A stretch of 51,735 nucleotides of DNA from Pseudomonadales bacterium (GCA_002708905.1 PAPM01000042.1:1-51735), one strand, 5' to 3'. Shown: positions 1 through 8,722, numbered from the stretch's first letter. Numbers and translations are program-made. Notes: generated from the letters alone by a model not told the origin.

Positions 1-2
1 GC

Positions 3-302
3 ACTGTCTGGGTGAATGGCGATAATGGCTATATTGCCATGCAGGTCAGTGGGTTAGAAGTGCTTCCGGGGGCCGGTCTCACGGATTCAGGTTATAAGCT
101 TCACTATGATCGGACTGTATTAACACCAGCTAACACCCTGTCTTGGTTGACGCTCAGTCATATCAGGGCAGGGCAAATCCAATGGAGACAAGCTACCGGC
201 CCTATTGGGTATAAATGGATAGCCTGGGCGGTACCATCGCTACCGGAGCGCGGCTCTGGAACGATACTCCGATTGCAGGCTATGAAGAAACGTAACAGAT
301 AG
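3..302 (+). CDS. C-terminal fragment of an unrecognised protein (open at left edge)
   Basis: An open frame enters from the left edge and stops with TAG at 300-302, giving about 99 residues. A GTG at 12 is an internal valine rather than a convincing start, because the frame continues upstream of it. The fragment is rich in Gly, Trp and Tyr and ends in a basic tail. I see no catalytic motif, signal peptide or membrane segment. A different frame from 222 to 299 also reads as a plausible peptide (beginning MDSLGGTIATG), so a frameshifted remnant is possible. It is convergent with the globin-like gene across a gap of about 27 bases. That this is coding at all is uncertain. Confidence 0.25.
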   Translation, partial: TVWVNGDNGYIAMQVSGLEVLPGAGLTDSGYKLHYDRTVLTPANTLSWLTLSHIRAGQIQWRQATGPIGYKWIAWAVPSLPERGSGTILRLQAMKKRNR

Positions 303-329
303 AATGAACTGACGACCTAATCAAAAACA

Positions 330-776
330 TCAAGATGCTTTTCCCGGGAAGACATTTCGATCTGCTAGCTCGACCACCCCAAGCAGATTATCAGTAATTT
401 CATCCCATACATTACGTTCGCACGCGTTGTCCAAAGGTATTGATTGAAGGATTACTGAGCTCATCGCCAACAAAAGTTTTCGGTAGTGCTTCACGCCAAC
501 GTTTAAGGTTTCTACATGGTGTGGTACCGAGCCCAGCAGGGTCATTTCCACCTCTCCCGGCGATTCGAACCAACGCATAAAGCAATGGAGGGCCTGCTCC
601 ACCATGCCGGCTTCCAATTGAATGGTATTTACCGGGCGATGCTGGGTGAACAACGACTGTAACTCTGGCTCCGTGCGGTAGAACTCTTCCATCACTGTAT
701 TTGTAATGTCGCCAATATTCGTAGCGGCCCTCTCCAAGATCGTTTCAACAACCTTGAGCTTTTCTACATTATTCAT
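330..776 (-). CDS. Globin-like haem protein
   Basis: A 148-residue protein with bacterial single-domain globin spacing. EEFYRTEPELQSLF at residues 30-43 matches the B-helix/CD-corner region of flavohaemoglobin-type globins. LGSVPHHVETLNVGVKHYRK at 81-100 matches the F-helix/FG-corner pattern, with His87 the likely proximal haem ligand. No reductase domain is attached. I chose the ATG at 776 because GAGGT lies about 6 bases upstream; a TTG one codon earlier is less likely. It is the last gene of a minus-strand oxygenase cluster, 82 bases after the Rieske gene. Function is inferred: supplying O2, removing NO or sensing redox state for the neighbouring oxygenases. Overall identity to known globins is probably low, so the assignment rests on the F-helix region. 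Confidence 0.6.
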   Translation of the reverse strand: MNNVEKLKVVETILERAATNIGDITNTVMEEFYRTEPELQSLFTQHRPVNTIQLEAGMVEQALHCFMRWFESPGEVEMTLLGSVPHHVETLNVGVKHYRKLLLAMSSVILQSIPLDNACERNVWDEITDNLLGVVELADRNVFPGKAS

Positions 777-857
777 CAACCTACCTCATTACCAACTAAT
801 AGGTTTTAACCTGCAAGCGTCCGGCAGGCAACAGACTCTCATAAATAGCACCATGGC

Positions 858-2240
858 TTACTCAAGTCGCCGGGGTTCCCCCATCCACATAAAGTCAGCC
901 AAATTTCGGTGTAGATTGCTCACCTTTCTTTCTTGCCATGGGTTCGGCAAATTGCCACTGAAGCCACGGGATTTCATACCCTTCTGCACTTCGATCATAT
1001 TGGAAATATCCTGGCCGATAACGAAAGGCCACTGATCCGGATCCTGCTCGATAAACTGCCATTGCGTTTTCGGCGCCTCACCGGCAGGAAAGCGATCAAG
1101 GGCAATCGCTTCAAATATACATTTGTCCGGATCTGTGCCATAGGGCCGGACCCGGTAGTACAGCAAAAATGTTGGGCCGGGAAGAAAATTCATATTTGGA
1201 AAAATACTCTGGGCCAAACCGGCATCCGACATTTGTTTATCAGAGATCGTCGGCCAGATTACACCACGCGCGGCATCATCCCGGCGGGCAGATTCCAGCC
1301 AATGATGATGCACTTCGGCTGCGGGAGTCCCTTCCGGTAACTCATCCGGTAAGCGCTGAGCTGCGTTTACCAGGGTTTCCGTGGTAGCTGCGCCTATGGT
1401 ATCCCAGAACTCCTGTTGCATCTGAGCGATTGCAAGCCGTGCATCATCCCCTTTTGCTGCCCGGTGGACACTGGTATCGACCGAGGCGCCTTCCCCTACG
1501 GCCTTATGTTCCTTGGTGTCGTAACCATCATGCCCATGTCGTCCCAAGGCCCTGCTCCAGGCATAGAAGTCACCGTACTTGGTAAGCTGTGGATGGGTGC
1601 CCGCTACGTGATACGGCTCCAGAAAAGCCTCCAGTGCCACCTTCCAGTTGCAATCAAAAATGCCCCAGGCTCGAAAACGATAACGCATTTCGTGGAACTC
1701 GAATGGATCCAATAACGAGGCAACTGGTTCTAGAAAATCACGCAATGGCTCGCAGTTCAGATCCATATTGATAAAGATCCAGCCACCCCAGGTGTCGACC
1801 CGAACCTGTTTCAGGTTGGTACACATTTCAGTAAGCTGGCCTTTCCAATCTTCCTTATCCAGAATGTAAGTGGCCTTGCCATCCACATCAAACGTCCAGG
1901 CATGATAGCCACAGACAAACTTTTTCTGTCGACCACAGGCACTGTGCTCGCCTTGTGGTGTACTCACCAGGCGGCGGCCACGGTGAGTACATACGTTATG
2001 ATAGGCTTTGATGCTCTCAGCACCGGTACGTACAATCAGAATGGAGTCATTGCCGATTTCATAGGTGATGTAACTACCCGGTTCAGGAATTTCTTCCACA
2101 CGCCCCGCCTGTTGCCAGACTTTAGCCCACAGTCGATCACCCTCCGCCTCTGCATATTCTTTTGAAACGTAAGCGTCCACCGGTATCATCAGTGGCTCTG
2201 ATAGATCTTCGACGGTAATATTGGTTCGCTTGTCCATCAT
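858..2240 (-). CDS. Rieske non-haem iron oxygenase, alpha (catalytic) subunit
   Basis: A 460-residue ring-hydroxylating oxygenase large subunit. The N-terminal Rieske domain carries CTHRG (Cys84, His86) and CGYH (Cys110, His113), the four [2Fe-2S] ligands. The C-terminal catalytic domain has His211 and His216 in FLEPYHVAGTH. Asp411 in DISNMIEVQKGM is the expected third ligand of the mononuclear iron. Family members insert both atoms or one atom of O2 into aromatic, terpenoid or N/O-methyl substrates. No beta subunit, ferredoxin or reductase is in the window, so electrons must come from elsewhere in the genome. The start ATG at 2240 has GAGG 7 bases upstream. It lies 28 bases after the flavin monooxygenase and is probably co-transcribed. 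Substrate is unknown. Confidence 0.9.
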   Translation of the reverse strand: MMDKRTNITVEDLSEPLMIPVDAYVSKEYAEAEGDRLWAKVWQQAGRVEEIPEPGSYITYEIGNDSILIVRTGAESIKAYHNVCTHRGRRLVSTPQGEHSACGRQKKFVCGYHAWTFDVDGKATYILDKEDWKGQLTEMCTNLKQVRVDTWGGWIFINMDLNCEPLRDFLEPVASLLDPFEFHEMRYRFRAWGIFDCNWKVALEAFLEPYHVAGTHPQLTKYGDFYAWSRALGRHGHDGYDTKEHKAVGEGASVDTSVHRAAKGDDARLAIAQMQQEFWDTIGAATTETLVNAAQRLPDELPEGTPAAEVHHHWLESARRDDAARGVIWPTISDKQMSDAGLAQSIFPNMNFLPGPTFLLYYRVRPYGTDPDKCIFEAIALDRFPAGEAPKTQWQFIEQDPDQWPFVIGQDISNMIEVQKGMKSRGFSGNLPNPWQERKVSNLHRNLADFMWMGEPRRLE

Positions 2241-2268
2241 GCAACCTCAACTTTCTGAAATTTGATTA

Positions 2269-4122
2269 TTATTGTAAGTACAGACCGTCCAGGTCACCCT
2301 GCTGCCGCCAGTCCTCCAGTAGCTTCATAAAAGCATCCCAGCCCGGACCATAGATCTCGCCCAGATAGAAACGGTATTTTTCATTTCCGTTTTCATCCAC
2401 GTCCGGCTTGCCTTCATTATTGAAGTAGCCGGGGGTACAGGCTTTGATCCATTCCGTGCGATCCACCGCGGTGTCGCGAATGTGCTGCACATATCCATCC
2501 TGCGCCGTTCTGGTGGGCTCGACCGTCGTCGCACCACGCTCCTTGGCTTGTTGAATAATGTAAGCTACATGACGGGATTGTTCTTCGAAATTCACGGTGA
2601 GGGAAGAATTCAATCCCCCCTGATTTAAACCTATTACAAACAGATTGGGGAAACCGTGGGTCATGACGCCGTGAAAAGTCTTATAGGAACCGTTCCAGTT
2701 ATCGTACATGGAGAATCCGCCCCGACCTTCAAATACCTCGAAGCCCCAGCGGCGGTCCAGATCGCTGGTAACCTCGTAACCACTGGCGAACATGATGCAG
2801 TCCACTTCATATTCTTTGCCATTGGCAACAAAACCATTCTCCGTCAGCCGCTCGACGCCTTGAGACTCGGACACATCGATCAATTCCACGTTAGGGCGAT
2901 TGAACGTGTCATAAAAATCATCATTGGAGGTGGGACGCTTGCACTGGTAACGGTAGTAGGGTTTCAGCAGCTCGGCGGTCTGCTTATCCCTGACGATGGA
3001 ATCCACCCGTCGGCGTAGACGCTCCATCACGCGAAAATCCATTTCCTCATAGCGGGCCATGATTTCTTCCAGCGTCAACTCCGGCCAATCCTGCTCTTCT
3101 CGCTCTGCAGCAAGGTTGCGGTTCACTTCCGTCCAGATATCGCAGATCAGGTCCTTTTCACCACGCAGGAAACTTTCATTGGCACCCCGGTGGAAGTTGG
3201 CGCGACGTTCCGCCTGCCAGCCCGGTTTTAAGGTTTTGACCCATTCAGGGTCGGTGACGCTATTGCGTCGGGTATCCACACAGGATGGCGTCCGCTGCAG
3301 CACATAAAAATGCTTGGCGTATTTACCCAGGAATGGGACCAGCTGAATGGCGGTGGCACCGGTACCCACGATGGCAACCCGCTTGTTGGCCAACTTATTC
3401 ATTTCCGGGTTTTTCTGGTCCCCACCGGTGTAGTCATAGTCCCAACGCGCCGTATGAAACAGACGCCCCTTGAAATCGTTAATACCGGGAATACCCGGCA
3501 ACTTGGGAATGTTTAACAGCCCATTGGCAAGTATCACATGACGGGCCCGGATCTCGTCCCCCTGCTGAGTGCTGATGCGCCAGCGTTGCAGGCTTTCATC
3601 CCAGCGCAAGGCACTGACCATGGTGTGAAACAGCGCGCCTTCGTAGAGGTTGTATTGCGCCGCAATACTTTGGGCATATTCACGGATTTCCCAACCATCG
3701 GTGAACTTCTTGGTGGGCATAAAACCGGTTTCTTCCAACAGTGGCAGATAACAGTATGCATCATTGTCACACTGCAAGCCGGGATAACGGTTCCAATACC
3801 AGACACCGCCGAAGTCACCGGCATGATCGATTACGCGAAAGCCATCGATACCCGCTTTGCGTAGCTGAACACCTGCCATGATGCCGGACCAGCCCCCTCC
3901 CAAGATGGCAATTTCAATTTCCTCAGAAACAGCAGCGCGGGATTTTACCGGAGTATAGGGGTCTCCTTCATAGGCTTCAGCAAACTCAGCTTTGGGTTGA
4001 ACATATTGCTGCTGACCCTCTTTGCGAATACGGCGATCCCGTTCCAATTCGTACTTTTTCTTTAGTGCTGGAATATCAATCTCATCTGCCGAAGGCAGAC
4101 CTGGGCTCTTTTCATTAATCAT
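2269..4122 (-). CDS. Baeyer-Villiger-type flavin monooxygenase
   Basis: A 617-residue class B flavoprotein monooxygenase. It has an FAD-binding glycine motif (GGGWSG, residues 75-80), the type I Baeyer-Villiger fingerprint FKGRLFHTARWD (217-228, matching FxGxxxHTxxW[PD]) and an NADPH-binding VGTGAT (252-257). A roughly 70-residue N-terminal extension resembles that of the longer cyclic-ketone and steroid monooxygenases (about 600 residues). The reaction is insertion of oxygen next to a ketone to give an ester or lactone using NADPH and O2. I start at the ATG at 4122; a TTG two codons upstream is also in frame. It lies about 20 bases after the TauD-like gene in the same cluster. The ester produced would suit the hydrolases encoded nearby; that link is inference. 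Confidence 0.88.
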   Translation of the reverse strand: MINEKSPGLPSADEIDIPALKKKYELERDRRIRKEGQQQYVQPKAEFAEAYEGDPYTPVKSRAAVSEEIEIAILGGGWSGIMAGVQLRKAGIDGFRVIDHAGDFGGVWYWNRYPGLQCDNDAYCYLPLLEETGFMPTKKFTDGWEIREYAQSIAAQYNLYEGALFHTMVSALRWDESLQRWRISTQQGDEIRARHVILANGLLNIPKLPGIPGINDFKGRLFHTARWDYDYTGGDQKNPEMNKLANKRVAIVGTGATAIQLVPFLGKYAKHFYVLQRTPSCVDTRRNSVTDPEWVKTLKPGWQAERRANFHRGANESFLRGEKDLICDIWTEVNRNLAAEREEQDWPELTLEEIMARYEEMDFRVMERLRRRVDSIVRDKQTAELLKPYYRYQCKRPTSNDDFYDTFNRPNVELIDVSESQGVERLTENGFVANGKEYEVDCIMFASGYEVTSDLDRRWGFEVFEGRGGFSMYDNWNGSYKTFHGVMTHGFPNLFVIGLNQGGLNSSLTVNFEEQSRHVAYIIQQAKERGATTVEPTRTAQDGYVQHIRDTAVDRTEWIKACTPGYFNNEGKPDVDENGNEKYRFYLGEIYGPGWDAFMKLLEDWRQQGDLDGLYLQ

Positions 4123-4142
4123 CGACAACTACCCCAAAATTT

Positions 4143-5000
4143 CTATTGAATGGGCTCTTCGCCAGCCGTTTTGGTGCGGTGCAACAGGCGACCGCAATTC
4201 GGATCATAGGGCATCGCCCGGTGCATGGTGCCGGTGTTATCCCACATCACTGCGTCCCCCACAGACCATTCGTGGCTGTAGACGAAATCCGGTTGCGTTG
4301 CCCAATCCCGCAGGCGTACCAGCAATTTCGCACTCTCAGTGGCATCCATCCCAATGACATGATGGGTAGTGCAACCCAGTACCAGCGACTTACGGCCGGT
4401 ACGATGTTTCCACACCAACGGCAGTTCAACCTCCCCGATGCGAATCATATCCATCAGTTTTTCGTAACTGGGTTCCGGGTCGTAGTAGAACAGCGAGGTC
4501 CACGCGGAATGCATGGCTTTAAGGCCCTCCACCAGGTTTTTGTCTGCCTCCGACAATAGCTCGTATGCCGCATAGGTATTACAGAACTCCGTATTGCCAC
4601 CCCAGGTGGGTAATACATGACTGGTGAGAATGGCCGAACCAATCGGCACTTTGTTCATGGTGCCGTCAGCATGCCAATAGAGAGATCCCTTCAGATAATC
4701 CGATTTCGCATTCAGTTTTGGATCAAGGGTAATGTTATAGACTTCCTGGCCTTCCATTTCCGGCAGGAACTCCCCAATGGTTTTGGTAAAGGCGACTTGC
4801 TCCGCATCGGTGAAGTTGACTTCCTTAAACACCAGCACTCCGCGACGCTCAAGTAGCTCCCGTAGGTCCGCGGCATATTCACCACTCAATAGTTGTTCTT
4901 TGCTCAGCTCAACCCGACTGGCGATTTGGGGTTTGATGTCCGTCGCTCTCAGCCTTTTTTCCAAACTGGATGTTGCTTCCAAGGTGGCTGCATTGGTCAT
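4143..5000 (-). CDS. TauD/TfdA-family Fe(II)/2-oxoglutarate dioxygenase
   Basis: A 285-residue member of the TauD/TfdA family. The iron-binding HxD is His110-x-Asp112 (WHADGTMNKVP). The distal histidine is His260 in DNTGTMHRAMPYD, followed by Arg271 and Arg275, one of which should bind the 2-oxoglutarate carboxylate. Family length is about 280-300 residues, so it is complete. These enzymes hydroxylate or cleave taurine, phenoxyacetates, alkyl sulfates, quaternary amines and other small molecules with succinate and CO2 as by-products. The ATG at 5000 is preceded by GAGGA 8 bases upstream. It sits 32 bases after the amidohydrolase gene, in an operon with three other oxygenase-related genes. Substrate not predictable from sequence. 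Confidence 0.88.
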   Translation of the reverse strand: MTNAATLEATSSLEKRLRATDIKPQIASRVELSKEQLLSGEYAADLRELLERRGVLVFKEVNFTDAEQVAFTKTIGEFLPEMEGQEVYNITLDPKLNAKSDYLKGSLYWHADGTMNKVPIGSAILTSHVLPTWGGNTEFCNTYAAYELLSEADKNLVEGLKAMHSAWTSLFYYDPEPSYEKLMDMIRIGEVELPLVWKHRTGRKSLVLGCTTHHVIGMDATESAKLLVRLRDWATQPDFVYSHEWSVGDAVMWDNTGTMHRAMPYDPNCGRLLHRTKTAGEEPIQ

Positions 5001-5032
5001 AGTCCGTTCCTCTTATTATTATGCGACTTGTT

Positions 5033-6349
5033 TCAGGCCACTTTGGATTGTTGGGCCATCATTTTGAAGATGTCACCGGAAGTGACGCGACGTTTTTCTT
5101 CCCCTTCAGCCAACGGGGCGGCCCCGCCACTTGAAATGGGTGTGGTATCCACCTTGTCTGCTGCCGCCTGCGCACGCAATGCTCCCACCGTCAGCGCTTC
5201 CCGCTTGTAATAACTGAACATGTCGTGGTGCAACCAATTCATGGCATTGACGTGGGTGACTTTATCAATCTGGGTATCACTCAGGTGCTGCATACTCTTC
5301 CACAGGTATTCCGGCACTTCTGGCCAAAGCGCATCAGAGTGTGGATAGTCACACTCATAAGCAACGTTATCTTCACCGACGGCATTCAGGTTCTGCAGAC
5401 CAAAAACGTCATCGATAAAGCAGGTCATGAAATGTTCGCGAAAAACCTCACTGGGCTTTTTGCCACCGAAACCGGAATGGGTCCAGGCTTTGTGGCGGGC
5501 ATGACTGAAATCGGCGCGCTCCATAAAGTAAGGCACCCAACCGATTCCACTTTCCGACAGCACAATTTTCAGATCGGAATATCGTTGCAATGCCTCCAAC
5601 TGCAACCAGTCAGCCGCACCGGTGGAAATAGACATAGGCATCGTGGTGATCCAGGCCTCTATTGGAGTTTCATCTGACGCATGGGGCGGTGGATTGCCGG
5701 AGCCGATATGCAAACATATCGCAATATTATGATCCGTCAGCGCTTTCCACATGGGTTCCCAATACGCATTGTGAATACTGGGCAAACCAATTCGGGTCGG
5801 GTTCTCGCTCAGTGTCACAGAGTTGCAGCCCAGCGCAGCGATTCGCTTGATCTCAAATACCGTCGCATCCATGTCCCAGGTAGGAAGCAACGCACAGGGA
5901 ATGAATCGGCCACGATCGTACCCACACCATTCCAAAATATGCCAATCGTTATAGGCACGCAGATGTTTGGTCGCCAACTTGAGATCAGGTGCCTTATGGA
6001 AGCATCGACTACCATCAAAGCCACCCACGCTGCCAAAGTTCAGGGACGCAGCAATCCCATTGACATTCATGTCGTCGATGCGGGCTTTGGCGTCATAGCA
6101 ACCTTTTCTCACCTGCTCCAGGGACTGCGGTTCCATCCCGTATTCTTCCGGTACCCGACCCACTACCGCATTCAAGCCCACAGAGGTCATGGTCATACCC
6201 TGGTAAGTCCAATAGTTGGCACCGGTTTCGGTGGTGTGGAATTGTGGAGCGGTGGCCAGATCGTCGCCTTTCAGATGGTGCTTGAACATATCAGGTGGTT
6301 CGCTGATGTGGTCGTCGACACTGATAATCACCATATCATCCATTTTCAT
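5033..6349 (-). CDS. Amidohydrolase-family (amidohydrolase 2) metal-dependent hydrolase/decarboxylase
   Basis: A 438-residue TIM-barrel protein of the amidohydrolase-2 group. Visible metal-site elements are VDDHISEP (Asp12, His14), ICLHIGSG (His214) and YECDYPHSD (Asp334, His337, Asp339). Relatives include ACMSD-type decarboxylases and ring-fission or C-C hydrolases in aromatic and terpenoid pathways. The start is set at the ATG at 6349 because GGAGAA lies 6-12 bases upstream; an ATG at 6373 has no such site. The C-terminal 60 residues are low-complexity, Ala- and charge-rich. It is the first gene of the minus-strand oxygenase cluster, downstream of a 230-base leader with a hairpin and an inverted repeat. 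It may hydrolyse or decarboxylate the product of the oxygenases (inference). Confidence 0.85.
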   Translation of the reverse strand: MKMDDMVIISVDDHISEPPDMFKHHLKGDDLATAPQFHTTETGANYWTYQGMTMTSVGLNAVVGRVPEEYGMEPQSLEQVRKGCYDAKARIDDMNVNGIAASLNFGSVGGFDGSRCFHKAPDLKLATKHLRAYNDWHILEWCGYDRGRFIPCALLPTWDMDATVFEIKRIAALGCNSVTLSENPTRIGLPSIHNAYWEPMWKALTDHNIAICLHIGSGNPPPHASDETPIEAWITTMPMSISTGAADWLQLEALQRYSDLKIVLSESGIGWVPYFMERADFSHARHKAWTHSGFGGKKPSEVFREHFMTCFIDDVFGLQNLNAVGEDNVAYECDYPHSDALWPEVPEYLWKSMQHLSDTQIDKVTHVNAMNWLHHDMFSYYKREALTVGALRAQAAADKVDTTPISSGGAAPLAEGEEKRRVTSGDIFKMMAQQSKVA

Positions 6350-6416
6350 CGAATCTTCTCCGGCTCTTAACATTCTGAATTTATGATTGTTTTTTCGTTA
6401 TGGCACGCCCAGGACT

Positions 6417-6444
6417 ACACCCCGGATTCGGGTTCCGGGGGTGT
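6417..6444 (-). promoter_or_regulatory. Leader hairpin upstream of the oxygenase operon
   Basis: ACACCCCGG (6417-6425) pairs with CCGGGGGTGT (6435-6444) with one bulged G and a 9-base loop; outer bases GGCAC/GTGCC can extend it. On the minus strand it falls in the untranslated leader of the amidohydrolase gene. It is followed by A-rich rather than T-rich sequence, so it is not a classical terminator. Role unknown; mRNA stabilisation or a 5' control element is possible. Confidence 0.3.
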
Positions 6445-6486
6445 GCCAGACAGGCGGGGAGAAATAAAGATCTCAGGAATGGAGCT

Positions 6487-6519
6487 GCACAACATTGACA
6501 CTAATCAACACTGTTGTAC
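6487..6519. promoter_or_regulatory. Candidate operator: interrupted inverted repeat
   Basis: GCACAACATTG (6487-6497) and CACTGTTGTAC (6509-6519) form an inverted repeat with 9 of 11 matching positions and an 11-base spacer. The half-site centres are about 22 bases apart, two helical turns, so a dimeric repressor or activator could bind one face of the DNA. It lies between the lipoprotein-hydrolase gene and the oxygenase operon. No regulator gene is adjacent, so the binding protein is unknown. Confidence 0.4.
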
Positions 6520-6607
6520 ATTCAATATATAAAAACGGGTTCTGGAAGGGGCAAAAGGATGGTAATCCACTAGCCCCAGACGCTGGGTACCTCAGCCCCG
6601 GCTCTTA

Positions 6608-8680
6608 TCACCAACAGGCATCACCCTGACGAGTGCCAATATTCATAATGGGCATCTCATCATTTCCCAGGTACTCCAGGAAACAACCATACTGGTGTTT
6701 AATCTCACCGTCTTCAAACATCACTTCGTGACCGCTATTGAGCAGCGCGATATTTTTTCCCCGGTAACGCATTACGACATTTAGCCGGTCACCAAAGGGG
6801 GTAGGGAAATTTGCACCAGTGGGATAGGCAATTTGTTCAGCGCCGGCCAAGGATAGTTGCGGCATCATGGTGTTGTCGTCACGCGTGCCGATGTCTTCTC
6901 CCAACAGATCAGCCCCCAATGCCATGTAAGTGATGCGCTGAGCGGTATCGGGAAAGATTTCATCCCGGTACCCCGAATAGGACAGTACATGGGGCGGTGA
7001 CTTGGTGGGATATTGCATCATCTCGGTCATGCTGACGGACAGATCCGTCTCACCAAAGGCCCATTCAGTCAACATAAGGAAAGGGTGAGCGTCATCGAAT
7101 GCATGAAACAGATACTGATGCACAACGAAGTTGGTGAACGCAAAACGATTGATGAAACTGCTGTTCATGGTCTTGATCCAGGTGCCCCCTGAGCCGCCGA
7201 TGATCAACCCATCGTAGGGTTTCGGATCCGCAGCCACCTTGAGCGCGGCACCCCAAACGCCCAATGACTGCCCCATACTGACTTCATGTGTTGTGTCAAA
7301 GCGAAACGCAGTGTGATTCGGTCCCGGATCCGCTTCCGGACACAAATCAGGATCAATTCGTAACTTTTCAAGAATGCGCCGGAAATAGATGGCTTCCCAG
7401 GTGATAACCACATAGTTATTACTGAACGCATTCGGGTTGTAGGGATTGAAACCCGCCAGGATGGTCATGACGCCCAGGTCCGGCAGATGATTTACTGAAA
7501 AATGTTGTCCAAGCCCGGAGCTGGCCCAGCCCCGTTCGGCTGCAATTTGAGAGGGGCCTTCGCCCTCCTTCGCGATGTAATACGGATAACGGGAAAGATC
7601 GTAGTAATCAAAATCCCCCCGCTCATACACTTGACGGGCAACACCCGCTGCACCATGAACATACGAAAGCAGTGGAAAACCCTGTTCCGGCATCTGCAAA
7701 CCCTTGGGAATGGTCACCACGAATTCCGTAGTACGGGTATATTGTTCGATGGGGGCCCCGGTTTCATCCCAATCAAATTCTCCTCCTTCTGTCACATAAG
7801 GCAGCACACCTTTCTGATAACCGGGCAGTTCAACATCACCTCGAATAACGCAGTATTCGGGATAATCGAGAAAACGTTCCACGTTTTTAACCGGCAAGTC
7901 CTGCAGCCGATCTGCCTTTTCGGCTATACGCCTGGCGCCCATATAGAATTTGTCGAGCGGGTTTCCGGTAGTCCACACGGTGGCCCCCACAATGGTCGCA
8001 GGATCAATAGCTTCCAACGCAAGAAAATCGCGCAACGGCCTATAGACGCTATCAACGTGCTCGATCAAGGTTATGTCATTGCCATCGACTCCAAGGGCTG
8101 CCGCCAACTGTTCATCCTGGTGCCAATAGTGAATATCGGACAGGGGGGTCGCATCGGTAACAATCAGTGCATACGTCGTATTGGGCCGCAACGGAACACC
8201 CATGGTCGGAAGAACCTGCAACAAGTGACGTGGCCGATACTTGTCCACCATCCGGGTGATTGAAACGCTGAGTGGGAAGCGTCGTCCATATTCATTAGAA
8301 GCAGGGTCCACATCAATCAACTGAATCGGCGATTCCGGGCTGGCATAATCCAAGTCCCAGCTGGACAACGAATCAACATCGATATCGTTGGTAAAAGGCA
8401 GATAGACCGGCATCACGGTATGGTAATGATTGGAAAGTCGATCAATCGTCTCCACATATTTCCGGGTGAGCGAGTGACTTTGCCGGGGAAAGTCCGATAG
8501 GTCCACCTTGCCTTGGTTGTCCACTCGCAAATCGGTGGGGAAGCCATTCGCGTAAAAGTTGTGACCGGGCTCGAACCCAGGAAGTTTCATTTCCATAGAG
8601 TTGCTGCCAGGCAACTTGCAACCGGACAAAACGCTGACACTGAGCAGTAGACTGCCAACCAATAAAGTCCTAAACCCCAT
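6608..8680 (-). CDS. Large lipoprotein alpha/beta-hydrolase (putative extracytoplasmic esterase/lipase)
   Basis: A 690-residue protein with a lipoprotein signal: hydrophobic residues 5-19 and lipobox LSGC with Cys21 as lipidation site, so it should be anchored to a membrane and face the periplasm or exterior. A GxSxG nucleophile elbow, MGQSLG, places the catalytic serine at residue 472. HGAAG near residue 340 could be the oxyanion-hole region, and GSGGTW follows the elbow. GHEVMFED near the C-terminus may contain the catalytic histidine. Members of this group are large lipases/esterases of uncertain substrate. It lies 42 bases after the SDR gene and 230 bases before the oxygenase operon, on the same strand. 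It may cleave an ester substrate outside the cytoplasm. Substrate unknown. Confidence 0.7.
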   Translation of the reverse strand: MGFRTLLVGSLLLSVSVLSGCKLPGSNSMEMKLPGFEPGHNFYANGFPTDLRVDNQGKVDLSDFPRQSHSLTRKYVETIDRLSNHYHTVMPVYLPFTNDIDVDSLSSWDLDYASPESPIQLIDVDPASNEYGRRFPLSVSITRMVDKYRPRHLLQVLPTMGVPLRPNTTYALIVTDATPLSDIHYWHQDEQLAAALGVDGNDITLIEHVDSVYRPLRDFLALEAIDPATIVGATVWTTGNPLDKFYMGARRIAEKADRLQDLPVKNVERFLDYPEYCVIRGDVELPGYQKGVLPYVTEGGEFDWDETGAPIEQYTRTTEFVVTIPKGLQMPEQGFPLLSYVHGAAGVARQVYERGDFDYYDLSRYPYYIAKEGEGPSQIAAERGWASSGLGQHFSVNHLPDLGVMTILAGFNPYNPNAFSNNYVVITWEAIYFRRILEKLRIDPDLCPEADPGPNHTAFRFDTTHEVSMGQSLGVWGAALKVAADPKPYDGLIIGGSGGTWIKTMNSSFINRFAFTNFVVHQYLFHAFDDAHPFLMLTEWAFGETDLSVSMTEMMQYPTKSPPHVLSYSGYRDEIFPDTAQRITYMALGADLLGEDIGTRDDNTMMPQLSLAGAEQIAYPTGANFPTPFGDRLNVVMRYRGKNIALLNSGHEVMFEDGEIKHQYGCFLEYLGNDEMPIMNIGTRQGDACW

Positions 8681-8722
8681 AATCCATTACCTTTTAATTA
8701 TTATGATAAAGCATCACACTGA

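Noticed and set aside
5681-6370. A 229-codon plus-strand open frame opposite the amidohydrolase
   Set aside because: Antisense to a well-supported metal-dependent hydrolase; translated product has no recognisable features.
6574-6586. CCCAG-ACG-CTGGG palindrome just after the lipoprotein gene
   Set aside because: Only a 5-base stem and no T run, so not called as terminator or operator.
7502-8263. A 253-codon open frame on the plus strand opposite the lipoprotein hydrolase
   Set aside because: It lies entirely antisense to a gene with clear lipobox and GxSxG motifs; composition is that of a shadow frame and no ribosome site or family motif is seen.
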